A DNA stretch of 64,000 nucleotides. It comes from Hyphomicrobiales bacterium (GTDB lineage Bacteria; Pseudomonadota; Alphaproteobacteria; Rhizobiales; Rhizobiaceae). A program made the position numbers and the translations under genes. Shown here piece by piece: positions 45,547 to 53,966 of this stretch (positions are counted from its first letter, which is position 1; every line of letters begins with the position of its first letter). Location: positions 62,001 to 126,000 of the forward strand of contig UCKM01000014.1 of the NCBI GenBank assembly GCA_900473175.1, given 5' to 3'. The notes beneath the pieces were generated by a model. It had not been told where the DNA came from. It ran no database searches and saw only the letters and a list, made by a program, of their open reading frames with translations.

Positions 45547-45749
45547 CTGTCCAGGCACCTCACACGTCAAAGCAGAAGCGGCCTTTCTTCCTGAGGCGGG
45601 GGCCGATGGAAAACATCGCGACGGCGATCATTGGCCTTGGCTTTCTGATGCTGTTCCAGCCATTCCTTCTCGTCCTTTACACCTGGTCGCTCGTCACGCT
45701 GCTGACGGGAACCGTCCTCTTCATCATTGTTTCGAAGTTCCCGGAGTAG
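45543..45749 (+). CDS. Small membrane protein of the importer operon
   Basis: This 68-residue protein has a basic N terminus (SKQKRPFFLRRGP) and two hydrophobic helices at about residues 25-44 and 46-64. It sits between the permease and ATPase genes, with an ATGA overlap upstream and three bases downstream. Small hydrophobic proteins of this kind occur in glycerol-type importer operons, but its role is unknown. It could stabilise the permeases or the ATPase heterodimer. Confidence 0.7.
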   Translation: MTVQAPHTSKQKRPFFLRRGPMENIATAIIGLGFLMLFQPFLLVLYTWSLVTLLTGTVLFIIVSKFPE

Positions 45750-45752
45750 GCG

Positions 45753-46850
45753 ATGGCGGAGATCAGAATAGAAAATCTGCGCAAGGAATTTGGTGCCTTT
45801 GTCGCGGTGGAGGATTCGAGCTTTGTCGTACGAGACGGCGAATTTCTGGCGCTGCTTGGGCCCTCCGGTTGTGGCAAGACAACGACATTGCGCATGATTG
45901 CCGGTCTGGAACTTCCGACCAGCGGCAGGATTTTCCTTGGCGGCGAAGATGTCACGCTCAATCGGGCGAGGGAGCGCGATATCGCCTTTGTCTTTCAGCT
46001 CTTTGCCCTCTATCCGCACATGAACGTGCGCAAGAACATCGGCTTTCCGCTGGTCGCCCAAGGCGTCTCCAAGGCAGAAATCCGCTCCCGTGTCGAGGAG
46101 ACGGCAAGGCTTTTGCAGATCAACAATATTCTGGATCGATCGGTATCCGGGCTTGCCGGCGGGGACCGCCAGCGCGTGGCGCTTGGCCGTGCGATCGTCC
46201 GTCGGCCGAAATGCTTCCTCATGGACGAACCGCTTGGCACGCTGGATGCAGAATTCCGCGATCTGATGGTGCGGGAGCTGCGCGAACTGCACAACCGGAT
46301 CCACGCAACCACTGTTTACGTCACCCATGATCAACTTGAGGCAATGGCGATGGCTGACAAGATCGCTGTAATGAACCATGGGATCATCGAGCAGTTCGGC
46401 ACGCCTCAGGAAATCTATAACCGGCCGGCCACCATGTATGTCGCCGACTTCATCGGTTCCCCGCCGATGAATTTTCTGCGGTTCCGATCGAGCCTGCAGA
46501 AGGGCGTCCGTTCCGTGTCGGTGGATGGCGTGGCTATTGCCGTGCCGGAAGTTCATCAGGATATGGCGGAGGGCGAACTCGCGCTCGGTGTGCGTCCCGA
46601 GGATATTCGTTTCAGTGACGCTTCAGCCCTGCGCGGCGCGGTCTATGGAAGCGAATATCACGGGACCAACCAGATCGTCGCAGTCGAGATGGGAAATGGG
46701 TTGGTCAAGGCGCGGGTTCCGGCTGACCAGAATTTTCAGATCGGTGAAACGGTCGGACTTGAACTCAACCACAGCAAGCTGTCGCTTTTCGACTGCGCGT
46801 CGGGACGCGCAGTCGCGTCATCCCGCTATGCGGAGGCTCATCATGGCTGA
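45753..46850 (+). CDS. ABC ATPase 1, degenerate signature motif
   Basis: The 365-residue MalK-type ATPase has Walker A LLGPSGCGKTTTLR, Walker B CFLMDEPLGTLD, and H-loop VYVTHDQLEAMAMAD. The signature is LAGGDRQRVALGRAI instead of LSGGQ. The Q-loop reads VFQLFALYPH. A TOBE-like C-terminal domain follows. It is encoded directly before a second, canonical ATPase, so the motor is probably a heterodimer with one altered site. It overlaps the next gene by eight bases. Confidence 0.9.
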   Translation: MAEIRIENLRKEFGAFVAVEDSSFVVRDGEFLALLGPSGCGKTTTLRMIAGLELPTSGRIFLGGEDVTLNRARERDIAFVFQLFALYPHMNVRKNIGFPLVAQGVSKAEIRSRVEETARLLQINNILDRSVSGLAGGDRQRVALGRAIVRRPKCFLMDEPLGTLDAEFRDLMVRELRELHNRIHATTVYVTHDQLEAMAMADKIAVMNHGIIEQFGTPQEIYNRPATMYVADFIGSPPMNFLRFRSSLQKGVRSVSVDGVAIAVPEVHQDMAEGELALGVRPEDIRFSDASALRGAVYGSEYHGTNQIVAVEMGNGLVKARVPADQNFQIGETVGLELNHSKLSLFDCASGRAVASSRYAEAHHG

Positions 46851-47850
46851 AGTCATACTCAAAGGGATCAGCAAGAGCTTCGGGGAAACCCGGGCCGTTT
46901 CGAATCTCGACCTGATTATCGCAGACGGGGAGTGCGTGGTGCTGCTCGGCCCGACAGGGGCGGGCAAGACCACAACGCTGCGCCTGATCGCGGGACTGGA
47001 GCGGGCCGACAGCGGCCGCATTACCATCGGCGGCTACGATGTGGCGCAAGAAGCTCCGGCGGGCCGGGATGTGGCCTTCGTGTTTCAGCAGTACTCGCTC
47101 TATCCGCATCTCTCCGTCTACGAGAACCTTGCCTTTCCGCTCCGCTCACCCGCCCGCCGCCTTGGCAAGGACGAGATCGACCGGCGCGTTCGCGACGTGG
47201 CCCGCATGGTGCGCATCGACCACAAGCTCGAGAACCGCTCGACCCGCCTTTCGGGTGGGGAGATGCAGCGTGTCGCTATTGGCCGGGCGCTGGTGCGGCG
47301 GCCTTCGATCTTTCTGATGGATGAGCCGCTCTCGTCGCTCGACGCCAAACTGCGGGCGGAACTGCGCCTCGAACTGAAACGCATCCAGAAAGAACTCGGA
47401 GCGACGCTGCTTTACGTGACGCATGACCAGATAGAAGCGATGACCATGGCGGACCGCATTGGCATTCTGGCCGAGGGCCGCTTGGTGCAGATCGGAACTC
47501 CACGCGACATCTACAGCAACCCGGCCAACACCCACGTGGCGGCCCGGCTTGGGCAACCGCATATCAACCTCATTCCTGTCGATGTGCTTCCCGATGGCAG
47601 GGCCCCGGCCGGAACACGTACTGTCGGAGCACGCACCGAACATCTGGAAATATCGTTGGGCGGTAATGCCAATGCGCAGATCGACTGGGTCGAACATCTC
47701 GGCGATCAGAATCACCTGCACATCAGGGTCGGCGATTGCAAACTCATAACCCTGGCCAATCCCTATCTTCCGGTGAAACCAGGAGACAAGATAGGACTTG
47801 CACTCAAGAACCCGCTTTATTTTGGTGCTGACGGAAACAGGATGTACTGA
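46843..47850 (+). CDS. ABC ATPase 2, canonical
   Basis: The 335-residue MalK-type ATPase has Walker A LLGPTGAGKTTTLR, signature LSGGEMQRVAIGRAL, Walker B IFLMDEPLSSLD, H-loop LYVTHDQIEAMTMAD, and a shorter TOBE domain. The ATG within the first ATPase's last codons, preceded by CGGAGG, is the start. It is the likely partner of ATPase 1 with a complete signature. Confidence 0.92.
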   Translation: MAEVILKGISKSFGETRAVSNLDLIIADGECVVLLGPTGAGKTTTLRLIAGLERADSGRITIGGYDVAQEAPAGRDVAFVFQQYSLYPHLSVYENLAFPLRSPARRLGKDEIDRRVRDVARMVRIDHKLENRSTRLSGGEMQRVAIGRALVRRPSIFLMDEPLSSLDAKLRAELRLELKRIQKELGATLLYVTHDQIEAMTMADRIGILAEGRLVQIGTPRDIYSNPANTHVAARLGQPHINLIPVDVLPDGRAPAGTRTVGARTEHLEISLGGNANAQIDWVEHLGDQNHLHIRVGDCKLITLANPYLPVKPGDKIGLALKNPLYFGADGNRMY

Positions 47851-47914
47851 CCTTATCGGTCCGCGCCACGTTGGTTCGGGCCCATGAAACGAAGCAATAG
47901 ACTGGAAGATGCCG

Positions 47915-49594
47915 ATGAAACACTTTTTCAACCGTAGGGAAAATATCGTCACCGAGGCGCTTGACGGTCTCCTGCAGACCAGCCGCCCGGGGATGCTTGC
48001 GCGGCTGGACAGCTATCCGGACATCAAGGTGATCCTTCGTGCAGATTGGGACAAGTCGAGGGTTGCGGTCATATCGGGTGGCGGCGCCGGCCACGAACCC
48101 TCCCATGCCGGCTTTGTCGGAAAGGGAATGCTCACTGCGGCAGTATCTGGTGAAATCTTCGCCTCTCCCAGCGTCGATGCGGTTCTCACCGCCATTCGGG
48201 CGGTGACGGGCCCGGAAGGTTGCCTGCTGGTGGTGAAGAATTATACCGGCGACCGGTTGAATTTCGGCCTTGCCGCCGAACGGGCCCGGGCCAAAGGGTT
48301 CAAAGTGGAAATGGTCATCGTCGCGGACGACATCGCGCTGCCAGATCTCGCCCAGCCGCGCGGCATTGCGGGCACATTGTTCATCCACAAGATCGCAGGG
48401 TTCCTTGCTGAACGGGGTGACGCACTCGAAGACATCGCCGCCAAAGCTGCCGCTGCCGCGCGAGAAATCGTATCGCTCGGCGTTTCCCTCTCCACCTGTT
48501 CCATCCCTGGACAGGCACATGAATCGCGCCTCGGTGCCGAAGAGGGCGAACTCGGCCTTGGCATTCATGGCGAGCCCGGCGCCGAACGTTTCCCGGTCCA
48601 GGCTTCGGGCAAGATCGTTGGGGTCATGGCGGAACGGCTTGCGGCGGTGTTGCCGGGCACCGGCGACTACGCGCTGTTGATCAACAATCTCGGAGCGGTA
48701 CCGCCGCTCGAAATGAGCCTGATCGCGCACGACGTTCTGGCATCGTCGCTAGCCGACCGCGTGAAATTTGTCGTCGGCCCGTCACCGATGATGACAGCGC
48801 TCAACATGAACGGCTTTTCGCTATCGCTCATACGCCTCGATGCGGAGCGTGAGGCCGCACTTGTCTCATCGGTCGAACCGCATGCGTGGGTTCCTCCGGT
48901 GGTGCGTCATGGCGCGAACATTGTTCCGGCCCCGGCGCCCGTCATTGGTGAAGCGCTTGCTCCAGCCAGCCCGGACCCGTTCACCGAGACGATCGTGACC
49001 GCCATTTGCCAACACCTCGTTGCGCTCGAAGCCGAACTCAATCGTCTGGATGCCCGTACAGGCGACGGCGATACCGGTTCAACGGTTGCCGCTGGCGCCC
49101 GCGGAATTCTCAGCCAGATCAAGTCATTACCCCTTGCCGATACGGCCGGCACGCTTGCGGCGATTGGCGGAAGCCTCGCGACCAGTATGGGCGGCTCGAG
49201 CGGCGTGCTGCTTTCCATATTCTTCACCGCAGCCGCCAAGGCGATGGCTGGTACCGGCAATCTGCCGGGAGCTCTGTCGGCAGGTCTTGACCGCATGACG
49301 TTTTACGGCGGCGCGGGGCCGGGCGACCGGACGATGGTCGATGCCCTCGATCCCGCATTGCGAGCGCTGGCGACTGGCGGGATTGCGGCCGCGGCCAGGG
49401 CGGCCCGCGCTGGCGCCACCGCGACAAGCGCGATGACCAAGGCAAATGCCGGCCGCTCATCCTATGTAGGCGAAAGGGACCTCGACGGCGTTGCCGATCC
49501 GGGTGCGATCGCCGTCGCAGAGACGTTCGAGATCGTGGCCACGGTGCTTTCAGGTGAACAGGCGCGCGGGGAGGCTTCATTCGTTGCAGACTGA
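47915..49594 (+). CDS. Dihydroxyacetone kinase, DhaK-DhaL fusion (ATP-dependent type)
   Basis: This 559-residue protein fuses a DhaK substrate domain (about 1-330) to a DhaL nucleotide domain (about 350-559), as in single-chain ATP-dependent kinases. DhaK shows SGGGAGHEPSHAG and, near residue 218, LGLGIHGEPG, whose His binds the keto group. DhaL shows RTGDGDTGST (metal-binding Asp residues) and SMGGSSGVL. Substrates in the family include dihydroxyacetone, glyceraldehyde and erythrulose. The ATG six bases after GGAAG is used. Downstream genes encode a second, PTS-type set. Confidence 0.9.
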   Translation: MKHFFNRRENIVTEALDGLLQTSRPGMLARLDSYPDIKVILRADWDKSRVAVISGGGAGHEPSHAGFVGKGMLTAAVSGEIFASPSVDAVLTAIRAVTGPEGCLLVVKNYTGDRLNFGLAAERARAKGFKVEMVIVADDIALPDLAQPRGIAGTLFIHKIAGFLAERGDALEDIAAKAAAAAREIVSLGVSLSTCSIPGQAHESRLGAEEGELGLGIHGEPGAERFPVQASGKIVGVMAERLAAVLPGTGDYALLINNLGAVPPLEMSLIAHDVLASSLADRVKFVVGPSPMMTALNMNGFSLSLIRLDAEREAALVSSVEPHAWVPPVVRHGANIVPAPAPVIGEALAPASPDPFTETIVTAICQHLVALEAELNRLDARTGDGDTGSTVAAGARGILSQIKSLPLADTAGTLAAIGGSLATSMGGSSGVLLSIFFTAAAKAMAGTGNLPGALSAGLDRMTFYGGAGPGDRTMVDALDPALRALATGGIAAAARAARAGATATSAMTKANAGRSSYVGERDLDGVADPGAIAVAETFEIVATVLSGEQARGEASFVAD

Positions 49595-50198
49595 CCGGAC
49601 GCTCATCCTAGGATTGATCGAAACATGCAGGGAGGTGATCGCTGCCCATGCCGATCACCTGTGCGAACTCGATCGGGCAATAGGGGATGGCGATCACGGC
49701 ACAAACATGCGGCGCGGCTGCGATGCGGTCTATGTCGATCGTGATCGCTTGAGCGGCATGCCACTGGCGCAGGCGCTCGAAAAGATCGGACTGACACTGG
49801 TCATGAATATCGGCGGCGCATCCGGCCCGCTTTATGGAACGCTGCTGATCGAGATGGGACGAAAGCTTGGGTCGAATGCGCACAAAACCAACTTTGCTGC
49901 CATCGTCGGGGAAGCGATTGATGCCGTCGCGAGGCGCGGGCGTTCCCAAGAGGGTGACAAGACACTGCTCGATGTGCTCTATCCAGTTCACACTGAAATG
50001 GTCAGACAGTCTGCCCTTGTCCGTATAGCCGATACGGCAAAGGAATCCGCTCAACTGACCGCTGGCATGAGGGCCATGCGGGGGCGAGCGTCCTTTCTTG
50101 GAGATCGGTCCATCGGCCATGTCGATCCCGGGGCATCGAGCTGTGCCCTCCTGGCAACGGCCATCTGCCACTATCTGAAGGAGTACCGTCCGGCATGA
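49584..50198 (+). CDS. dhaL: DhaL-type kinase subunit
   Basis: This 204-residue protein matches DhaL: LDRAIGDGDHGTNMRRG near residues 27-43 supplies the metal-binding aspartates, and MNIGGASGPLYGTLL the nucleotide loop. In the PTS-dependent system it holds ADP/ATP and transfers phosphate to DhaK's substrate. The start is a TTG nine bases after GGGGAGG; no ATG fits. It overlaps the fusion kinase by 11 bases and dhaM by four. Confidence 0.88.
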   Translation: MQTDRTLILGLIETCREVIAAHADHLCELDRAIGDGDHGTNMRRGCDAVYVDRDRLSGMPLAQALEKIGLTLVMNIGGASGPLYGTLLIEMGRKLGSNAHKTNFAAIVGEAIDAVARRGRSQEGDKTLLDVLYPVHTEMVRQSALVRIADTAKESAQLTAGMRAMRGRASFLGDRSIGHVDPGASSCALLATAICHYLKEYRPA

Positions 50199-50596
50199 AC
50201 GGCAAGATCGCAAACGTCGGAATTGTGATTGTCTCACACTCACCGCTCGTGGCAAAAGGCACGGCCGATATGGTCCGCCAAATGGTTGGTGATGGTGTGC
50301 CTCTCTCATGGTGTGGCGGCAATGCCGAGGGCGGTCTCGGCACCAATACTGCGGGTATTCTCGAGGCTATCGAGGCGGCCTGGTCGGATCACGGCGTTGC
50401 TGTCTTCGTCGATCTTGGCGGCGCAGAAACGAATAGTGAGATGGCAATCGAGATGCTGGGCCAACCGCGCTCGGGGCTCGTCGCCATCTGCAACGCCCCG
50501 ATCGTGGAGGGTGCAGTCATTGCCGCGGCAGAGGCATCCGGTGGGGCGTCGCTTGCCAAGGTGGTCGCCACGGCGGAGGAACTCTCGCCCTCATGA
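50195..50596 (+). CDS. dhaM: DhaM-like PTS EIIA protein
   Basis: The 133-residue protein is an EIIA-mannose-type domain as in DhaM. The phospho-accepting His15 sits in VGIVIVSHSPLVAKG. It lacks the HPr and EI-like domains that E. coli DhaM carries; HPr is encoded separately by the next gene. It relays phosphate from HPr to the nucleotide on DhaL. Confidence 0.88.
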   Translation: MNGKIANVGIVIVSHSPLVAKGTADMVRQMVGDGVPLSWCGGNAEGGLGTNTAGILEAIEAAWSDHGVAVFVDLGGAETNSEMAIEMLGQPRSGLVAICNAPIVEGAVIAAAEASGGASLAKVVATAEELSPS

Positions 50597-50958
50597 GCAA
50601 CAAGCGCGATGCAACCCTCAAGGACCACACAAAGCTGTCGGCGGAGTGGCAGACCGAAATCGAGGTCCAGCATGGAATCGGCTTCCACGCGCGGCCATCG
50701 GTAATCTTCACCCGCCTTGCTAAATCGTTCCCCTGCACGATCGAGATCGAGGTCAACGGCAGCAGCGTCTGGCTGAATGGCAAAAGCATCGTGAAGGTGA
50801 TGGGAGCCAAGATCCGCAAGGGTTCCATTCTCAAGATCCGCGCCGACGGAATCCGGGCGGCGGAGGCGATCGCCGCATTGAAAGAACTGGTCGAAGGCAA
50901 TTTCGACGAGGCGAAAACCCATCCGCGCAACCCAGGCGGTCCCAAGGCGGAGACATAG
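50593..50958 (+). CDS. HPr-family phosphocarrier
   Basis: The 121-residue protein has a HPr domain with the phosphorylation site GIGFHARPS (His32) and the second site NGKSIVKVM (Ser65), which matches the regulatory Ser region. Extra segments of about 20 residues at each end make it longer than usual HPr (about 88). It is encoded between dhaM and a small regulator-like gene. No EI gene is in the window, so its phosphate donor must lie elsewhere, perhaps a nitrogen-PTS EI. Confidence 0.9.
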   Translation: MSNKRDATLKDHTKLSAEWQTEIEVQHGIGFHARPSVIFTRLAKSFPCTIEIEVNGSSVWLNGKSIVKVMGAKIRKGSILKIRADGIRAAEAIAALKELVEGNFDEAKTHPRNPGGPKAET

Positions 50959-50959
50959 A

Positions 50960-51370
50960 ATGGCACGGGAGCCCATGGAAGACGCCATTGTCGGTTACAA
51001 GACGATTCTCGCCCAGATCATCGACAACCGCCCCTCCGGGACGCGCCAGCGCCTTGCCGCAGCGCTCGGCAAGCACCGCAGTTTCGTTACCCAGATTACA
51101 AGTCCGGCCTATTCCACCCCACTGCCGGCGCGTCATCTCGCGACGATTTTCAGGGTCTGTCACTTCAGTCCCGCTGAACAGGAGCGGTTTGTCGAAGTCT
51201 ATCACGCAGCGCATCCGGGAAAACTGCCGGACTTCGGCAGTACTGACGGATTGCGGCCACTGTCGCTGATGGTCCCCGACCTTGGGGATGCAAAGAAAAA
51301 TCATCTGCTGGATGAGGCCATTACTGATTTTGTCCAGAAGATTGCGATGCTCCTGAGCAACACGGATTAG
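50960..51370 (+). CDS. Small HTH-like protein, unrecognised family
   Basis: The 136-residue protein starts with a helical part, TRQRLAAALGKHRSFVTQIT, that looks like a phage-repressor-type helix-turn-helix at about residues 28-47. An acidic, helical C-terminal part follows (about 85-136). I cannot name a family. It lies one base after the HPr gene and just before a nested palindrome and a dhaK gene, so a regulator sensing kinase or PTS state is plausible. GGAG lies about eight bases ahead of the start. Confidence 0.6.
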   Translation: MAREPMEDAIVGYKTILAQIIDNRPSGTRQRLAAALGKHRSFVTQITSPAYSTPLPARHLATIFRVCHFSPAEQERFVEVYHAAHPGKLPDFGSTDGLRPLSLMVPDLGDAKKNHLLDEAITDFVQKIAMLLSNTD

Positions 51371-51414
51371 GCGGTACACGCATGAATAGGGCGCTATTCA
51401 TGCATTTGCCGCCT
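51369..51414. promoter_or_regulatory. Nested palindrome between the HTH gene and dhaK
   Basis: An inner dyad GCATGAATAG / CTATTCATGC with a GGCG centre (51380-51403) is enclosed, after 5-base spacers on each side, by AGGCGG and CCGCCT (51369-51374, 51409-51414). The 46 bases are symmetric about one point. It fits an operator for the adjacent HTH protein, or a strong RNA hairpin stopping transcription before dhaK. TATATGAT just downstream could be a -10 element for dhaK. Confidence 0.65.
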
Positions 51415-51456
51415 AGTATATGATCAGGCGATAATCGCTGCCGGAGGAGGGGCGCG

Positions 51457-52446
51457 ATGAAGAAATTCATGAACAAGGCCGAGTCCATGGTCGCGGAAAG
51501 CCTGGAAGGCTTTGTCTTGGCCAATGAACGCCTGGTCATGTTCGGGTCGGACCGGAAATTTGTCCGGCGGCGCCATCTTGTGCCGGGAAAAGTCGCCATC
51601 ATCTCCGGAGGCGGGGCGGGTCATGAGCCCCTGCATGTCGGCTTTGTCGGTCAGGGGATGCTGGATGCCGCCTGTACCGGCCATATCTTTACCTCCCCGA
51701 CACCTGACCAGATCATTGCCGCCATCGAAGAAACCGACACCGGCGCGGGATGCCTGCTGATCGTCAAAAACTATGACGGCGATGTGATGAATTTCGAAAT
51801 GGCCGCCGAGACATTGGCGGGCCGCCATCGCATCGAAATTGTGATCGTGAGTGATGATGCTGCAGCCTATGGCGCGGCGCGAAGTTCTGGCCGCAGGGGC
51901 GTTGCCGGGACATTGATTGTCGAGAAGGTACTTGGCGCAGCCGCCGAAGCAGGGGTGGGTCTTGTCGACCTAAAGCAACTCGGCGAGCGGCTGGGCAAGC
52001 AAATTCGCACTATCGGCGTCGCGCTCGGCGGCGTTACCGTTCCGGACACGGCGCGGGCGACTTTCTTGCTCGAACCTGACGAGATGGAAGTAGGGGTAGG
52101 GATTCACGGCGAGCCGGGGGTTTCCCGCCAAAGATTGGCCGATGCTGACGCCATCGCCGCAATGCTCTGCGACACGATCCTCGCGGATCAGGGGATGCGA
52201 AATGCGGGCGTACCGGCCTTGCTCCTGGTGAATGGCTTCGGCGGAACCCCAACGCCGGAATTATACCTGATCTACAATGTGGCCCGCCGCCTGATTGAGG
52301 CGCGTGGCATCAGGATTGTCAGATCGCTGGTGGGAACCTATGTGACATCGCTCGATATGGCAGGGTTATCGGTTACCTTGTCCTTTCTGGACGATGAGAC
52401 GCTTCGACTTTGGGACGCGCCGGTATTGACGGCCGCCCTGCGCTGA
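51457..52446 (+). CDS. dhaK: DhaK-type dihydroxyacetone kinase subunit
   Basis: The 329-residue protein is a standalone DhaK: ISGGGAGHEPLHVG near residue 50 and VGVGIHGEPG near residue 216, whose His would hold the ketone as a hemiaminal. It is the natural partner of the separate DhaL and DhaM genes, giving a PTS-type kinase. GGAGGAGG lies ahead of the ATG. Substrate specificity (dihydroxyacetone, erythrulose or similar) cannot be read. Confidence 0.9.
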   Translation: MKKFMNKAESMVAESLEGFVLANERLVMFGSDRKFVRRRHLVPGKVAIISGGGAGHEPLHVGFVGQGMLDAACTGHIFTSPTPDQIIAAIEETDTGAGCLLIVKNYDGDVMNFEMAAETLAGRHRIEIVIVSDDAAAYGAARSSGRRGVAGTLIVEKVLGAAAEAGVGLVDLKQLGERLGKQIRTIGVALGGVTVPDTARATFLLEPDEMEVGVGIHGEPGVSRQRLADADAIAAMLCDTILADQGMRNAGVPALLLVNGFGGTPTPELYLIYNVARRLIEARGIRIVRSLVGTYVTSLDMAGLSVTLSFLDDETLRLWDAPVLTAALR

Positions 52447-52538
52447 TAACCCGTTTTGCCCCCACGCTTGGCGAGGCTTGCGAATGATGCAAGTAATGGT
52501 CACCGTTTCACCGTTGGCAAGCAGGATCGACAGCCCGG

Positions 52539-53309
52539 ATGAAGATCGCCACCTATAACATCAACAACATCAACAAGCGCCTTTCAAACCTGTTGCAGTG
52601 GCTGGAGGATTCCAGACCTGATGTCGTATGCCTGCAGGAATTGAAGTGCGAGGATGCTAAGTTTCCTGCCGCTCAATTGAGCGACGCTGGATACGAGGCC
52701 GTCTGGAAAGGTCAAAGATCGTGGAACGGGGTTGCCATTCTGGCTAAGGGCAAGGAGCCAATTCTGACACGCGACCGGCTCCCGGGCGACGAGGACGATT
52801 TGCAGAGCCGCTACATCGAGGCAGCTGTCAACGGCGTCCTCATAGCAAGCATCTATCTGCCGAACGGCAATCCGCAACCGGGCCCCAAGTTCAACTACAA
52901 GCTCGCCTGGTTCAAGCGTCTGCACAAGCACGCCGCAGATCTCTTCCAATTGGAGGTCCCAGCCGTGCTCGCAGGGGATTTAAACGTCGTGCCAACGGAT
53001 TTTGACATCTACAATACCCGCTCGTGGAAAGACAACGCCCTGCTTCAACCGGAAAGCCGGGCGGCGTTTCGCAAACTCGTCCAGCAGGGCTGGGTCGATG
53101 CCGTGCGCGAATTCCATCCGAAGGACCCGATGTATTCGTTCTGGCACTATATGCGCAATGCGTGGGAGCGGGATGCGGGCCTGCGACTGGATATGCTACT
53201 GCTCTCGCCATCGAGCGCCGCACGTCTGCAGGGTGCCGGGGTGGAACGGAATGAACGCGCAAAGTTCAACGCCAGCGATCATGCGCCAACCTGGATTGAA
53301 CTGAGTTAA
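52539..53309 (+). CDS. xth: Exodeoxyribonuclease III / AP endonuclease
   Basis: The 256-residue enzyme has the EEP-fold catalytic set: Glu34 in VCLQELKCED, Asp147 and Asn149 in AGDLNVVPTDFD, and Asp247 and His248 at SDHAPTW. It repairs abasic and damaged 3-prime ends. Length is normal for the family. It is a single gene following the kinase cluster. Confidence 0.93.
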   Translation: MKIATYNINNINKRLSNLLQWLEDSRPDVVCLQELKCEDAKFPAAQLSDAGYEAVWKGQRSWNGVAILAKGKEPILTRDRLPGDEDDLQSRYIEAAVNGVLIASIYLPNGNPQPGPKFNYKLAWFKRLHKHAADLFQLEVPAVLAGDLNVVPTDFDIYNTRSWKDNALLQPESRAAFRKLVQQGWVDAVREFHPKDPMYSFWHYMRNAWERDAGLRLDMLLLSPSSAARLQGAGVERNERAKFNASDHAPTWIELS

Positions 53310-53315
53310 GTCCCG

Positions 53316-53951
53316 TTATGGCCAACTGGCGAAATTGCGTTTCAGCGCCCCCCTGAAAATCGGATCGCCAGCGATCGTCTCAGCGATCTGCGTGAGCTTG
53401 GGACAATGTCTTGCAAAGGCCTTCTTCCCCGGCCGCCAGTGACACATCACCGCTACATAGAGATCGATTGCGCTGAAGTTCTCGCCGAGGAAATACGGTG
53501 CATCCGCCACTTCCTCCATGTGTCCCCACAGCGTCATTCGATATTCGTCGACAGTAACCTTATACGCCTTCCCGATCGCTTCGGGCAGTTGCCAGCGCGC
53601 GGGATCGTCGCTGAAGGTGGTCGTCGGATAAATCTCGCTGACGATATAGAGAAGCCACCTGAGGAATGCCGTTCTTTGGGGCGCATTCGGAGCCGGGGCA
53701 AGCTGTGCGTCAGCAAAGACATCGGCAAGGTGAGGAATGATCGCCGCGCTTTCGGTCATGACATTGCCGTCCGGCATGATCAGCGTCGGTACCTGCCCGA
53801 GCGGGTTGAGCTCCAGCAGGCGGTCGCGTTCGGCTCCGGGTTGGAGATAGGGTATCTCGTGAAGCTCGAACTGCGCGCCTGCCTTCAGCATGGCCAGTTC
53901 GACAATCGCCGATCCGCACCCCTCCGATCCGATCAGGACGTATTTGCTCAT
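53316..53951 (-). CDS. Glutathione S-transferase family protein
   Basis: The 211-residue protein has a GST thioredoxin-like N-terminal domain (YVLIGSEGCGSAIVELAML, LNPLGQVPTLIMPDGNVMTE; Glu-Ser glutathione site in TESAAI) and helical C-terminal domain (about 88-211). GGAAGG lies upstream. It ends six bases from the convergent exonuclease stop and is followed upstream by small stress-associated genes. Confidence 0.87.
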   Translation of the reverse strand: MSKYVLIGSEGCGSAIVELAMLKAGAQFELHEIPYLQPGAERDRLLELNPLGQVPTLIMPDGNVMTESAAIIPHLADVFADAQLAPAPNAPQRTAFLRWLLYIVSEIYPTTTFSDDPARWQLPEAIGKAYKVTVDEYRMTLWGHMEEVADAPYFLGENFSAIDLYVAVMCHWRPGKKAFARHCPKLTQIAETIAGDPIFRGALKRNFASWP

Positions 53952-53966
53952 CTTGCCTTCCGCGTT

